Of a stretch of 64,000 nt of DNA, positions 1 to 8,879 are shown piece by piece. Source of the DNA: Candidatus Manganitrophus noduliformans (GTDB lineage: Bacteria > Nitrospirota > Nitrospiria > SBBL01 > Manganitrophaceae); the NCBI RefSeq assembly GCF_012184425.1, contig NZ_VTOW01000002.1, forward strand, positions 1-64,000, written 5' to 3'. Position 1 is the first letter of the stretch. Each line of letters begins with the position of its first letter. The position numbers were made by a program, and so were the translations under genes. The notes beneath the pieces were generated by a model. That model saw only the letters and a program-made list of their open reading frames with translations, ran no database searches and was not told the DNA's origin.

Positions 1-50
1 CATTCATCGACAGTCTGCCTCTGGCCAAGGAGAAGATGCTCGTCGCATAA
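1..50 (+). CDS. 3' end of a truncated upstream gene
   Basis: An open frame enters from the left edge and ends at TAA (48-50), giving the C-terminus FIDSLPLAKEKMLVA. It is followed by a 285-base gap with a promoter, consistent with the end of a gene. Too little is present to identify the product. Confidence 0.35.
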   Translation, partial: FIDSLPLAKEKMLVA

Positions 51-154
51 GACGATCTGACAATCAGGAGAAACCAAACATCCAGGAACCCCAACATAAA
101 ATGTCAGATCAAATCTTGGTTTTTACAGTTAAATAGTTACTACGTAAAAATAAC

Positions 155-183
155 TTGAATCTTTATTTTAATCCTGTTAGAAT
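155..183 (+). promoter_or_regulatory. Sigma-70-type promoter for the thioesterase gene
   Basis: TTGAAT (155-160) and TAGAAT (178-183) are separated by 17 bases, a good -35/-10 pair. Transcription would start near 190, leaving a leader of about 145 bases before the thioesterase gene at 336. The rest of the 51-335 gap is AT-rich and shows nothing else clear. Confidence 0.5.
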
Positions 184-199
184 GTGATCCATATCACAT
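182..199. promoter_or_regulatory. CRP/FNR-family type operator palindrome
   Basis: The stretch contains TGTGATCCATATCACA, a perfect match to the TGTGA-N6-TCACA layout bound by CRP-family regulators, with 7-base perfect arms (ATGTGAT/ATCACAT). It begins at the last base of the predicted -10 box and covers the predicted start site, so a bound regulator would be expected to repress. No CRP-family gene is in the window, so the cognate protein is unknown. Confidence 0.6.
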
Positions 200-335
200 C
201 CTCATCATTCTTCTCCGATTTGATTCCTGGTAGGCATTCCGAACTCCATCACTAAACTCCAACGGGACGACATCTTATGTTAGAGTTGATAACCCTTGAT
301 TTACATAAATTAGTATTTATACCCAGGAGAAAATC

Positions 336-815
336 ATGTCAACTCATTTAAAAACGATCTTAAAAATAAAAGAAATCCCAAACAAGAAGATCGGGAATAA
401 ATTCATCTTCCGGAGAAGGGTCTATCTTTCCGATACCAACGCTCAAGGAAACGTTTATTTTGCTAAGTACTTTGAGTGGCAGGGAGACGCACGAGAAGAG
501 TTTTTCCGCACGGCCGTTCCCATTCATGAATCCTTTTTCTCGGCTGGGTATCGGCTCCTCACCGTTGAAGCATCACTTGAATATAAGGGAGAAGCGAAAC
601 TTTATGATGAGGTCGAGATAACGATTACCGTCGGCTGGATCAGAAGAGCGAGCGCCGAACTCAAATTCATCTTTTCCAATGCAGAGACAGGAAGTACCAT
701 CGCCGTCGGAAAACAAATCATTGCTTCCGCCGAAAAAGATGGAAAACCGGTGGCAGCCCCTCAGGCGGTTCGAGATCTTCTCCTTCCTTACTGCGAGTCA
801 CCTAAAAATCCATAG
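336..815 (+). CDS. Hotdog-fold acyl-CoA thioesterase
   Basis: A 159-residue single-domain protein of the 4-hydroxybenzoyl-CoA/YbgC-type hotdog thioesterase superfamily. The motif DTNAQGNVYFAKYFEWQG (residues about 33-50) matches the active-site helix region of this fold; its spacing and wording are closest to the enediyne-polyketide thioesterases (NVYYVNYLRWQG-like), so the substrate could be a polyunsaturated or polyketide-like acyl chain rather than a simple acyl-CoA. No polyketide synthase is nearby. The start ATG has an AGGAG about 7 bases upstream. The gene stands alone with its own promoter and CRP-type site. The fold is clear; the substrate is not. Confidence 0.8.
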   Translation: MSTHLKTILKIKEIPNKKIGNKFIFRRRVYLSDTNAQGNVYFAKYFEWQGDAREEFFRTAVPIHESFFSAGYRLLTVEASLEYKGEAKLYDEVEITITVGWIRRASAELKFIFSNAETGSTIAVGKQIIASAEKDGKPVAAPQAVRDLLLPYCESPKNP

Positions 816-953
816 GAATAATTCTCTTTATCGCCAATTCTTATTTTGCGTCTAGATTTCGATTTTCAAATGTGCTACTTATAACTTCAGGAGTGTCGCG
901 TATTTCTTTTCTTTATTTTCCTATTCACGCTCACCTTAGCAAGTGCACTACTG

Positions 954-3587
954 ATGAACGCTTACGCGTTGTCTTCTTTCATTACTTTTATTTCAGTCTT
1001 CTTCATTGGAATCGGCGTCTTCCTACACAGACCCGAAGAAAGGGTGAACAGACAATTCGTCCTCTTCTCGACCGGCATCGCCGTCTGGGCCGGAGGACGT
1101 GTGCTCTATCTCACCACGCCAGATGAGGAGACTGCGTTATTTTGGGCCCGGGTTACGATTGCAGGAACGGTCTTTATCCCTTCTCTCTTTCTCCATTTTG
1201 TATCCGCCTTCCTGAAAATACGCAACCGTTGGCCGATCCTGCCCTCCTATGCAGCCTCCCTCTTCCTCTTTGTGGCCAACCTAACCCCTTGGATGGTTCA
1301 GGGGGTTTCAATCAAACATCAATCGGCCTATTTCGTTAATCCTGGCCCACTTTACCCTTTGCTTTTAGTTCTTTTTAGCGCTGACCTGTTAGCTGCCTTT
1401 TACCTTCTTCAAAGACGCTATCGACAAACATCAGGACTAGAAAAGAATCATATCCGGCTTCTCTTTTGGTCTACCCTCATCGGCTTCGCGGGAGGAACAA
1501 CTAACTTTCTACCCGATTTCAATATGGAGATCGACTCCCTGAGCGCTTACGCGACCTATCTTATTCCCTTATACGTTGCCACTCTCACTTATGCAATCAT
1601 CCGCTATCGCTTCCTTGATATCGAAATTGTTATTCAAAAAGGAGTCGTCTACTTTCTCACCCTGCTTATCACAGCGATTCCTTTTTTTCTTTTGACCGAA
1701 TTCTTTCAGCAGGTTCTCCCTCTTCATGCCGCCAATATCGCCAGCTTTCTCCTCTTCGCCGTCATTCTTCTTGTCTTCGCGAACATCAAACCGCTGACGC
1801 AGCAGTGGGTGGAGCGCTCGATTTTTCGCGAGCGGTCCCGCCATTACCAATCGATTCATGAATTCAGCCGGTCGGTCGTCCAATTTCTCCATCTTGAAGA
1901 TCTAACGGAGAAGTTTTTTACCACCTTGGTGAAGACGCTCCACCCCACTTCGATTTCTCTGTTCCTTTCAGATGGAAAGGAAAATTACCGCCTCCATCGG
2001 ACCACCGGCCATGAAGAGGGTTCAGTCGATGTTCTCATCCTTCGTGAACATCCTCTCGTAAAGAGGTTGGAACAGCAAAATCGGATTCTTTCCCTTGAAG
2101 AGCTCGAGTGGGAAGAAGCGGCGCTTCCTCTGGCCCAGCAGATGCGGGATCTCCGAAGCATTCTCTGCATTCCTTTGAGCTTCGAGACCCGTCTAATCGG
2201 GATCTGTTACCTTGGCCAGAAAGAGAACGGCCAAGCTTATTCCCAGTCCGAGCTCTTTATGCTTCAGACCCTCGCCGCAAACGCTTCGGTTGCTTTCAAG
2301 AACGCCCAGCTTTTCATGGAAGTCAGCCGATATGCGGAGCAGTTCGGGGCGATCAGCCAGGCGATTAATCTCAGCCCCGACGTCGACCAAATTTTCGATC
2401 TCCTCCTTCGAGAAATCCAAAAATACACCCCCTTCGACTGGGCGAGCATCGCCATCTACAAAGAAGAAGGAGAAGTTCACTTTTACCGGGTGAAGGGAAG
2501 AGAAGGAAATCCGCTGCCGGAGAACTACACCTGGCCCCTGACCGATCTCAACCTCCTCTCGCGCCTGACCCTGAAGCAGGAACCGCTTCTTCAGGCCGAT
2601 CTCTTCGGGGAAGATGTCACGGAGTCCGAGCGCAAACTAGCGAGAACCGGCGTACGGTCGTATCTCATTCTGCCTTTGTTGGTGCGGGGGAAATTGATTG
2701 GAACGTTGAACCTATGGAGTGCGAAGGCATTAGAGCGGCCGGCGCAGGCGCTTGAATTTGTCGTTCCTCTGACGTATCATCTCGCCCCTTTCCTGGAAGT
2801 GGCTCGGCTCTTCGAAGGAATGAAGCGGGCCAACGAGGCGCTCCGGATGAAAAGCATCGAATTGGAAGAATCCCAACGCCGGCAAACACGATTCTATTCG
2901 TTTATCACGCACGAATTGCGAACCCCTCTCAACTCAATCATCGGTTATCTCTCCTTGATCCTTAACGGAACCTATGGACCGATCGAATCAAAACAGGTCT
3001 TTCCGATGAGTCGAATCAAGGAAAACGCAAATCTCTTAGGCCAGCTGATCAACGACCTGCTCGATCTTGCCCGGATCGAATCAAAAGAGATCTCTCTCCA
3101 TCTGGAAGAGATCGAGCTGGAGCAATTCGTCACGAAAATGGCGATCAATCTCGAACCGCTCTTCCTGGAGAAGGGAACCGAGCTTCAGGTGGAGATCGAC
3201 TATCCCGGAATGCTCTACTGTGACAGCACCCGCCTGAGGCAAATCTTTCAAAACCTTCTCAGCAACGCCGCCAAATTTACGGAAAACGGTTTTGTGCGGA
3301 TCTCTGCGACGGAAATCCCGGAGCGAAACGGCGTGCTCATTCAAATCAGCGATTCAGGAATCGGCATTTCCGAAGACGACCTCCCCCACATCTTCGATCC
3401 CTTTTGGCAAGGAACGTCCGAATCCCAGCGTACCTCAAAAGGGAGCGGACTCGGCTTGGCGATCGTGAAAAAGTCGGTGGAAATCTTAAAGGGAGAAATC
3501 ACCGTCTCCAGTCATCCCGGCCAAGGAACCACATTTACCCTCTTCCTCCCGCGGCAATATCCGGGGGGCCAATTGAAAATCGCCTAA
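954..3587 (+). CDS. Membrane sensor histidine kinase with two GAF domains
   Basis: An 877-residue kinase. The first ~285 residues hold 7-8 hydrophobic helices like the His_kinase_N7TM sensor region. Two GAF-like domains follow (about 310-460 and 470-635). The dimerisation domain carries FITHELRTPLNSIIGYL with the phospho-accepting histidine at residue 653. The ATPase domain has the N box FQNLLSNAAKF (~764), G1 DSGIGI (~799) and G2 GSGLGLAI (~829), so it should be active. There is no receiver domain in the protein and no response regulator beside it, making it an orphan; the CheY-like protein at 25 kb is far away. The start has no strong ribosome binding site; ATG 954 keeps the first membrane helix complete. 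Confidence 0.88.
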   Translation: MNAYALSSFITFISVFFIGIGVFLHRPEERVNRQFVLFSTGIAVWAGGRVLYLTTPDEETALFWARVTIAGTVFIPSLFLHFVSAFLKIRNRWPILPSYAASLFLFVANLTPWMVQGVSIKHQSAYFVNPGPLYPLLLVLFSADLLAAFYLLQRRYRQTSGLEKNHIRLLFWSTLIGFAGGTTNFLPDFNMEIDSLSAYATYLIPLYVATLTYAIIRYRFLDIEIVIQKGVVYFLTLLITAIPFFLLTEFFQQVLPLHAANIASFLLFAVILLVFANIKPLTQQWVERSIFRERSRHYQSIHEFSRSVVQFLHLEDLTEKFFTTLVKTLHPTSISLFLSDGKENYRLHRTTGHEEGSVDVLILREHPLVKRLEQQNRILSLEELEWEEAALPLAQQMRDLRSILCIPLSFETRLIGICYLGQKENGQAYSQSELFMLQTLAANASVAFKNAQLFMEVSRYAEQFGAISQAINLSPDVDQIFDLLLREIQKYTPFDWASIAIYKEEGEVHFYRVKGREGNPLPENYTWPLTDLNLLSRLTLKQEPLLQADLFGEDVTESERKLARTGVRSYLILPLLVRGKLIGTLNLWSAKALERPAQALEFVVPLTYHLAPFLEVARLFEGMKRANEALRMKSIELEESQRRQTRFYSFITHELRTPLNSIIGYLSLILNGTYGPIESKQVFPMSRIKENANLLGQLINDLLDLARIESKEISLHLEEIELEQFVTKMAINLEPLFLEKGTELQVEIDYPGMLYCDSTRLRQIFQNLLSNAAKFTENGFVRISATEIPERNGVLIQISDSGIGISEDDLPHIFDPFWQGTSESQRTSKGSGLGLAIVKKSVEILKGEITVSSHPGQGTTFTLFLPRQYPGGQLKIA

Positions 3588-3612
3588 TGTTCACAGATTG
3601 AACCCCTTCCGT

Positions 3613-3762
3613 TCACGCGATCCGGCGCCCGGTCGCGAGCCGGACGACTAAAATCACCAGGGCCGCGACAAGCAACATATGCAGCGCGCCGCCGAGCGTG
3701 TAAGAGCTCACGACGCCCAGCAGCCACAACACCAATAAAATAACAATGATCGTTTCCAACAT
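3613..3762 (-). CDS. Small lmo0937-family (DUF5670-type) membrane protein
   Basis: A 49-residue protein that begins MLETIIVILLVLWLLGVVSS, continues with a hydrophobic second helix and ends in VVRLATGRRIA. Two short membrane helices with an SSYTLGG turn between them is the pattern of the lmo0937/DUF5670 family, common in environmental bacteria and of unknown function. The ATG at 3762 has GGAGG seven bases upstream; an in-frame ATG two codons earlier (3768) is too close to that site. It is divergent from malQ and convergent with the kinase gene. Confidence 0.75.
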   Translation of the reverse strand: MLETIIVILLVLWLLGVVSSYTLGGALHMLLVAALVILVVRLATGRRIA

Positions 3763-3916
3763 CTCCATTCCTCCGAGGGTGAATGCACCGACCTCCCCTT
3801 TTGTTTCAAGGGGAAATCCTCCCGCAAAATGCGATCTCTACTTTCAGTATATTCAAATCGGGTAATCCGATGCAATTCCATGGGCTCGATCGAACCGCGA
3901 ATATCCGATCGAGCCC

Positions 3917-3946
3917 TTGACACGAGACGATCCGTTTCTCTATTCT
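3917..3946 (+). promoter_or_regulatory. Promoter of the 4-alpha-glucanotransferase gene
   Basis: A perfect -35 box TTGACA (3917-3922) and TATTCT (3941-3946) are 18 bases apart. Transcription would start near 3953, which argues that translation begins at ATG 4011 rather than at the upstream in-frame TTG at 3963. Confidence 0.6.
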
Positions 3947-4010
3947 AGGAAAGATCCGGCGCTTGCGCCAAGCCGACTTTTGTGGCCATCAAACAATCAA
4001 TCCGTCATCC

Positions 4011-5651
4011 ATGAGAAATCATCCCGATCAACACACCATACGGCCCGCCTCTCTGAACCGAAAAATCTGCGGGACCATGATCCCCCTTTTTTCCATTCGG
4101 AGCGAGACGAACTTCGGAATCGGAGAGATCCTCGATCTGCTCCCGGTGATCGATTGGATGGCCGATCATCATCTCCATCTGCTCCAGATCCTTCCGGTTT
4201 ATGAAACCTCTCCGATGGAGACAAGCCCTTATCAAGCATTGAGCGGCTTCGCGCTCGATCCGATTTATCTTTCCCTGCTCGCCTGGGACGATTTCAAGAA
4301 AAGCGATGCCGCCAACCGAACCTTCTCATCCCCTTCCATACAAGAGACGCTTCACCGATTACGTGCGAATAAAGATGTCTCCTATGAAGCGATCCGCCGG
4401 CTCAAAGCCCCCCTCCTGGAGCAGACGTTCCGCTCTTTTCTCGATGAGGAGTGGAAAAAGAACACCGGCCGCGCGCGATCGCTCCAACGATTCATCGACG
4501 CGCATTCCGACTGGCTCGAGGATTACGCGCTCTTTCGTCTGTTGAAAGAAAAAAACGATTGGCGCTATTGGAAGGAATGGCCGGCCCCTTACCGGAACAG
4601 AAGTAAACCGGAGTTGAAGAAGCTTCAGGACCAGGAGGAAGAACGACTCCTCTTCTTCAAATATCTCCAATGGGCCCTCGCGGAACAGTGGAAGGAGGTT
4701 CGGGAGCATGCCAAACGGAGAAACGTTCTCCTCATGGGAGATCTCCCCTTCCTCGTCAGCGGGGACAGCGCCGATGTCTGGAGCCATCCCCATTCATTCA
4801 GCGCCGTCGATTCGGTGGGGGCGCCCCCCGACGTTTTCAACGACAAAGGACAGGACTGGGGTCTGCCTCTCTTCAATTGGAAAGTGATGGAGAAGAGGAA
4901 CTTTCTCTGGTGGCGGCTTCGGATTCGCCAGGCCCGGGAGCAGTATGATTTGATCCGGCTCGATCATGTCGTCGGATTTTATCGGGTCTGGGTGATTCCC
5001 AAAGATGGACCGCCTCATTTTGAGCCGAGCGAAGAGAACGAGCAGATAAAACGCGGCCGACAGCTTCTCAGCGCAATCATCGAAGAGGCGGGGATGTGTA
5101 TCCCGGTCGCGGAGGATCTCGGCGTCATCCCCGACTTTGTCCGCGAGACGCTCACTCGATTTGAAATCGCCGGGCATAAAGTGCTTCGATGGGAAAAACG
5201 CGACCAGGTCTACTTGGACCCGAAAGACTATCCGTTCATCTCACTGGCCACCACCGGCACCCATGACACCAGCACGCTCATGAACTGGTGGAACGAAATC
5301 TCGCTGGAAGAGCGGGCCGCGTTTCTGAGCATGCTGGATGAAGGATTGGAATTGACGCCGGAAGCGCCGTTCTCGGATCGCTTACACCAGGCGATCTTGG
5401 AGCGGCTGATTCGCTCGGGGTCGAGTCTGGTCCTCTTTCCGATCCAGGATATCCTCGGCCTTCCCGATCAGATCAATATTCCCGCGACCGTCGGCCTGCA
5501 TAACTGGCGCTTCCGACTCCCGGCCCCTCTCCACGACCTCGACCGCCTTCCTCCCTTCACGGAAAAGTTGGCCTCCTTCAGATCCCTGATCGATCGGCAT
5601 CTACGTTATGCCGGATCAGAAACGCTGATGACCCCTCCTTCACCGCCGTAA
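4011..5651 (+). CDS. malQ: 4-alpha-glucanotransferase (amylomaltase)
   Basis: A GH77 enzyme that moves maltodextrin segments between alpha-1,4-glucans in cytoplasmic glycogen/maltodextrin metabolism. The family landmarks are all present: IPLFSIRS and the GIGE turn near the N-terminus, the nucleophile region LIRLDHVVGFYRVW (~313-325), the acid in VAEDLGVIP (~365) and the transition-state aspartate in TGTHDTSTLMNWW (~414). From ATG 4011 the protein is 546 residues; an in-frame TTG at 3963 would add 16 residues but sits only ~10 bases from the predicted transcript start. Neither start has a clear ribosome binding site. A trehalose-forming synthase (treY) at 32-35 kb may share its glucan substrate. 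Confidence 0.92.
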   Translation: MRNHPDQHTIRPASLNRKICGTMIPLFSIRSETNFGIGEILDLLPVIDWMADHHLHLLQILPVYETSPMETSPYQALSGFALDPIYLSLLAWDDFKKSDAANRTFSSPSIQETLHRLRANKDVSYEAIRRLKAPLLEQTFRSFLDEEWKKNTGRARSLQRFIDAHSDWLEDYALFRLLKEKNDWRYWKEWPAPYRNRSKPELKKLQDQEEERLLFFKYLQWALAEQWKEVREHAKRRNVLLMGDLPFLVSGDSADVWSHPHSFSAVDSVGAPPDVFNDKGQDWGLPLFNWKVMEKRNFLWWRLRIRQAREQYDLIRLDHVVGFYRVWVIPKDGPPHFEPSEENEQIKRGRQLLSAIIEEAGMCIPVAEDLGVIPDFVRETLTRFEIAGHKVLRWEKRDQVYLDPKDYPFISLATTGTHDTSTLMNWWNEISLEERAAFLSMLDEGLELTPEAPFSDRLHQAILERLIRSGSSLVLFPIQDILGLPDQINIPATVGLHNWRFRLPAPLHDLDRLPPFTEKLASFRSLIDRHLRYAGSETLMTPPSPP

Positions 5652-5661
5652 AACCCGCCTC

Positions 5662-5688
5662 TTGACAACCGCCCGCGCTTCTTATAGA
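5662..5688 (+). promoter_or_regulatory. Promoter of the TetR-family gene
   Basis: TTGACA (5662-5667) is followed after 15 bases by TATAGA (5683-5688). Both boxes are good, though the spacing is shorter than ideal. The transcript would start just before the operator-like palindrome at 5701. Confidence 0.45.
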
Positions 5689-5700
5689 GTACTTAAAAAT

Positions 5701-5718
5701 AAACCAACCAGTCGGTTT
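5701..5718. promoter_or_regulatory. Palindromic operator, probable TetR self-regulation
   Basis: AAACCAACCAGTCGGTTT is an imperfect palindrome in which 14 of 18 positions are symmetric, with perfect five-base arms AAACC/GGTTT. It lies between the predicted start site and the TetR start codon at 5720. The AACCGAC-GTCGGTT style is typical of TetR-family operators, so the regulator probably represses its own transcription. Confidence 0.6.
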
Positions 5719-5719
5719 T

Positions 5720-6334
5720 ATGGGCCTGAAGGGCGAAACAACGAAGCAAAAGATCCTTGAAACAGCGTGCAACCTGTTTTATTTAAGAGGATACAACGGC
5801 ACCAGCATCGACGATATTCTCAAGGCGGCCAAGGTCAAGAAGGGAAATTTCTACTTTCACTTCAAAAGCAAGGAAGATCTCGGCTACGCGGTGATCGACG
5901 CCTACGCCGCCAGAACGATTCCGCTGCTTCAAGAAACGTTGAAACAGGATGGAAACCCCCTCCGCCGGCTCTTTTCGCTTTTTCGAAAACAAGACGGTCG
6001 GATGAAAGCCTCTCAATATCGGGGAGGCTGCCCTTGCGGAAACCTGGCGCTGGAGCTTGCAGACCACCATGACGGCTTCAGACGGCAGCTGGACGCCATC
6101 TTCGATGCCTGGGCGCGGGAGATCACGCTCATCCTAAAACAAGCGCAGAAGGAAGGGACATTGGAAGAAACGGTCAATCCGAAAGAAATGGCCCATTTGA
6201 TCGTCGCCGTGCTCGAAGGAAGCACCCTCTTGGCCAAGACCAAGAAATCGGGCGAGGTGTATCGCTCTTGCGTGAAGAGCCTTGAATCTCTGATAAATGG
6301 TTCACCGTCTAAACGAGCCGCACAAATACACTGA
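5720..6334 (+). CDS. TetR/AcrR-family transcriptional regulator
   Basis: A 204-residue repressor-type protein. Residues ~9-58 form the N-terminal helix-turn-helix (KILETACNLFYLRGYNGTSI followed by DDILKAAKVKKGNFYFHFKS), a textbook TetR DNA-binding domain. The C-terminal ligand domain has the GGCPCGNLALELAD segment shared by one TetR_C subgroup whose members often sense acyl or reactive electrophilic molecules. The start codon directly follows the palindrome and has no Shine-Dalgarno site, so the message may be nearly leaderless. It precedes the zinc-ribbon gene by 18 bases and may be cotranscribed with it. The ligand and other targets cannot be told from sequence. Confidence 0.9.
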   Translation: MGLKGETTKQKILETACNLFYLRGYNGTSIDDILKAAKVKKGNFYFHFKSKEDLGYAVIDAYAARTIPLLQETLKQDGNPLRRLFSLFRKQDGRMKASQYRGGCPCGNLALELADHHDGFRRQLDAIFDAWAREITLILKQAQKEGTLEETVNPKEMAHLIVAVLEGSTLLAKTKKSGEVYRSCVKSLESLINGSPSKRAAQIH

Positions 6335-6352
6335 TCTCATCAGGAGGACGAC

Positions 6353-6556
6353 ATGGACTGTCCACGATGCAAAAGCGTCATGATTGAAGAACGATTCCAA
6401 GATATCAACGATGATACCGGGAAGATCCACTTTTTCGGCTATCGATGCCTCTCCTGCGGGGAAATTCTCGATCCGGTCATTGCCCGCAACAGGAGTCATC
6501 GCCCGGCCCGCCCCCTGCGGGGCAGAGGAAGGCATGTCAAGCCGGTCGCGGCGTGA
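6353..6556 (+). CDS. Small zinc-ribbon protein
   Basis: A 67-residue protein with two CxxC knuckles, CPRC (residues 3-6) and CLSC (about 33-36), spaced as in a zinc ribbon, then a basic Arg-rich tail. The ATG has a strong AGGAGG upstream. Similar short zinc-ribbon proteins are common near regulators and are of unknown function; nucleic acid or protein binding is plausible. It probably shares a transcript with the TetR gene. Confidence 0.7.
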   Translation: MDCPRCKSVMIEERFQDINDDTGKIHFFGYRCLSCGEILDPVIARNRSHRPARPLRGRGRHVKPVAA

Positions 6557-6709
6557 CATGCCCCGCCGCTCCGGCATTCTAAGCCTGCGCTTTCCTGTCT
6601 AAAGACGCTTCGTCAACATCCGCCTTCGATTCACCCGCTCATCAGGGGACGTCTCCCCCCTTAGAAACCCAAGCAAAGCAATTTCATTTCGGGAGAAATA
6701 CAATAATGA

Positions 6710-6739
6710 TTGACAAATTTACGAAAGGAAGGGTAGGCT
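6710..6739 (+). promoter_or_regulatory. Promoter upstream of the radical SAM gene
   Basis: TTGACA (6710-6715) and TAGGCT (6734-6739) are separated by 18 bases, about 40 bases before the start codon. A short inverted repeat CATTGA/TCAATG lies between the promoter and the gene. Confidence 0.4.
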
Positions 6740-6776
6740 AAATCTATATTCATTGAGTTGAATCAATGAGGAAACC

Positions 6777-7814
6777 GTGATGATGAAGGGCCGGGGAAGC
6801 GCGTCCAATCCCCCAAACCGGTTTGAGAAGACGCATCGTTTTATCGAAGAAGAAGAGAGCGGAATGACTCTGCCGGTCACTCAGTTTCTTCAGGACTGTT
6901 CTCGAAGCATCATCGCTTACAACAATAGTCCGGACGTCGGTTTTGAGGCGAGCATCAACCCTTACCGCGGATGTGAACACGGATGTGTTTACTGCTATGC
7001 GCGCCCGACCCACGAATATCTCGGGTACTCGGCCGGTCTCGATTTCGAGACAAAAATCATGGTGAAGGAAGACGCCCCGCTTCTGCTGCGCAAGGAGCTT
7101 CAGCGCCCCGCTTGGAAACCCCAGGTGCTGGCGATGAGCGGCGTGACCGATCCGTACCAACCGGTTGAAGGAAAGCGCCGACTCACGCGTCAATGCCTTG
7201 AAGTCCTCCTTGAGTTCCGGAATCCTGTTGTCATTATCACAAAGAACCGGCGGGTCGTCAGAGATCTCGACCTGTTGTCCGAGTTGGCCGCTTTTCAATC
7301 TGTTGCTGTGTTTCTCTCGATCACGACGTTGAACGGCAACTTATGCGCTGTTCTGGAGCCACGGACCTCTCCACCGGATAGGAAACTCGAGGCGGTCTCG
7401 ATCCTCGCGAAAGCCGGTGTTCCGACGGGTGTTCTCGTCGCGCCTGTCATTCCCGGCTTGACTGACCATGAAATTCCGAACATCCTCCGTTCCGCCGCGG
7501 CTGCGGGCGCCGCCTTTGCCGGGGTGGTTCCTCTTCGGCTTCCCTATGCCGTTGCGCCGCTCTTCGAAACGTGGCTGGAAAGATATCTTCCGGACCAAAA
7601 AGAAAAAGTCCTCAATCGGATCCGGTCGGTCCGCGGCGGCAAACTGAACGACCCCCGCTTCGGGAGCCGTATGGAGGGAGAAGGAATATTTTCAGATCAG
7701 ATCAAGAGCCTTTTCAACCTTGCGTGCCGGAAATACGGGATTGCAGGGCGGCCTCCCCTACTCTCCACTGCGCACTTTCGCTCATCCCAACCGGTGCAGG
7801 AGCATCTTTTTTAA
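6777..7814 (+). CDS. Radical SAM protein, PA0069/Rv2578c family
   Basis: The cluster motif CEHGCVYC supplies the three cysteines (66, 70, 73 counting from GTG 6777) that bind the 4Fe-4S cluster of radical SAM enzymes. The surrounding wording (NPYRGCEHGCVYCYARPTHE, and later GVTDPYQPVE) matches the PA0069 family, which is related to spore photoproduct lyase but has no established substrate. Length, 345 residues, is normal for the family. The start could be GTG 6777 or ATG 6780; GAGG lies 5-8 bases upstream of both. Single-gene unit. Confidence 0.85.
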   Translation: MMMKGRGSASNPPNRFEKTHRFIEEEESGMTLPVTQFLQDCSRSIIAYNNSPDVGFEASINPYRGCEHGCVYCYARPTHEYLGYSAGLDFETKIMVKEDAPLLLRKELQRPAWKPQVLAMSGVTDPYQPVEGKRRLTRQCLEVLLEFRNPVVIITKNRRVVRDLDLLSELAAFQSVAVFLSITTLNGNLCAVLEPRTSPPDRKLEAVSILAKAGVPTGVLVAPVIPGLTDHEIPNILRSAAAAGAAFAGVVPLRLPYAVAPLFETWLERYLPDQKEKVLNRIRSVRGGKLNDPRFGSRMEGEGIFSDQIKSLFNLACRKYGIAGRPPLLSTAHFRSSQPVQEHLF

Positions 7815-7854
7815 TAAAAACTTTCATAAAATGCAGAATTTATCTATTTTTCAC

Positions 7855-7883
7855 TTGAAAGAAGATTAAAAATTTTGTACGCT
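7855..7883 (+). promoter_or_regulatory. Promoter of the small gene at 7943
   Basis: TTGAAA (7855-7860) and TACGCT (7878-7883) are 17 bases apart in an AT-rich gap. The -10 box is only a partial match. Confidence 0.3.
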
Positions 7884-7942
7884 TCTCAAGCGTTTCCTCG
7901 CTCTTCCGCTTGATTGCGTTCGTTCATGACAAGGAGGTTCTT

Positions 7943-8206
7943 TTGAAGAAATTGTGGTTGGAAGTGGACGTTTCCGGAACGCTCGGCGACGATGCCTGGG
8001 TCGACCTGGAACAGCCGAAGGGTTTTATCGATGGCGGCATCACGAAAGAGTCATCACAATCCGGCTGCAATCACCCGATCGATCTCCCCCATTCCGAAGG
8101 AGAATGGCGGGAAGCCTGGGTTCAGATTGAAGATCTCCACGTCGAAGATGCGATTCGTTTTTACAAGGAAAAAGAACGTGTTCTTTCGGTTGAAACGGAT
8201 GCCTGA
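7943..8206 (+). CDS. Uncharacterised 87-residue protein
   Basis: A small acidic protein with no family I can name. The start is taken as TTG 7943 because a near-perfect AAGGAGG ends five bases upstream; this gives an N-terminus reading (M)KKLWLEVDVSG. It contains one cysteine and two histidines, several Trp/Glu residues (EGEWREAWVQIEDLHVED) and no signal peptide or membrane segment, so it is probably cytoplasmic. It converges with the orn gene. Confidence 0.6.
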   Translation: MKKLWLEVDVSGTLGDDAWVDLEQPKGFIDGGITKESSQSGCNHPIDLPHSEGEWREAWVQIEDLHVEDAIRFYKEKERVLSVETDA

Positions 8207-8248
8207 GAATCGATCAATAACACGATCCTACGGTTTTCAGGTAACCTC

Positions 8249-8809
8249 TCATTGCTTGACGAAGTAGTAATTTCGATAGAAGATCAGCTCGTTAATTGAC
8301 TCCCTAATATCATCCAAAGCCAAGTGGTTTCCCTTCTTCATCGGCGGCGGTGGTCCGTTCGGATACCACCGTCGGACCAACTCCTTCAGGGTGCTCACAT
8401 CCACGTTTCGATAATGAAGATACTCGAAGAGCGTCGGCATATAGCGCTCTAAGAAGCGTCGATCGTGCCCGATCGAATTGCCGCAGAGAGGAGAGGTCCT
8501 TTCGGGGCAGTAATGCCGGATGAATTCGAGCGTCATTTCCTCTGCCTGCCTGACATCGATCGTGGACGATCCGACCCGCTTCAGAAGACCCGATTTGGAA
8601 TGGGTATCCCGGCTCCATTTTTCCATCGTCTTCAACGCCTCCGGATCTTGATGAATCGCGATGGCGGGCCCTTCGGCCAAAATATTGAGCTGGCTATCGG
8701 TAATGATGGTGGCAATTTCGATAATCGCACAACATTTGGGGTCGAGCCCCGTCATTTCGAGGTCAAGCCAAACCAAATTCGAATCATTCTGCAGATGGGA
8801 CACAAACAC
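8249..8809 (-). CDS. orn: Oligoribonuclease
   Basis: A DEDDh-family 3'-5' exoribonuclease that degrades 2-5-nucleotide RNA fragments and pGpG from cyclic-di-GMP breakdown. Catalytic residues are visible: D16 and E18 in [13 protein letters not shown]116 in [14 protein letters not shown], and H162 with D167 in [13 protein letters not shown]. At 186 residues it has the usual length for Orn. The gene is flanked by a convergent small gene and lies downstream of a methyltransferase gene on the same strand. Confidence 0.95.
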   Translation of the reverse strand: MFVSHLQNDSNLVWLDLEMTGLDPKCCAIIEIATIITDSQLNILAEGPAIAIHQDPEALKTMEKWSRDTHSKSGLLKRVGSSTIDVRQAEEMTLEFIRHYCPERTSPLCGNSIGHDRRFLERYMPTLFEYLHYRNVDVSTLKELVRRWYPNGPPPPMKKGNHLALDDIRESINELIFYRNYYFVKQ

Positions 8810-8879
8810 CTCTTTTTTTAATTTTGACCTAAAGAATTATCGTATTCGAGACGAACTGTCAAGGAAAGAAAAACAAGTT

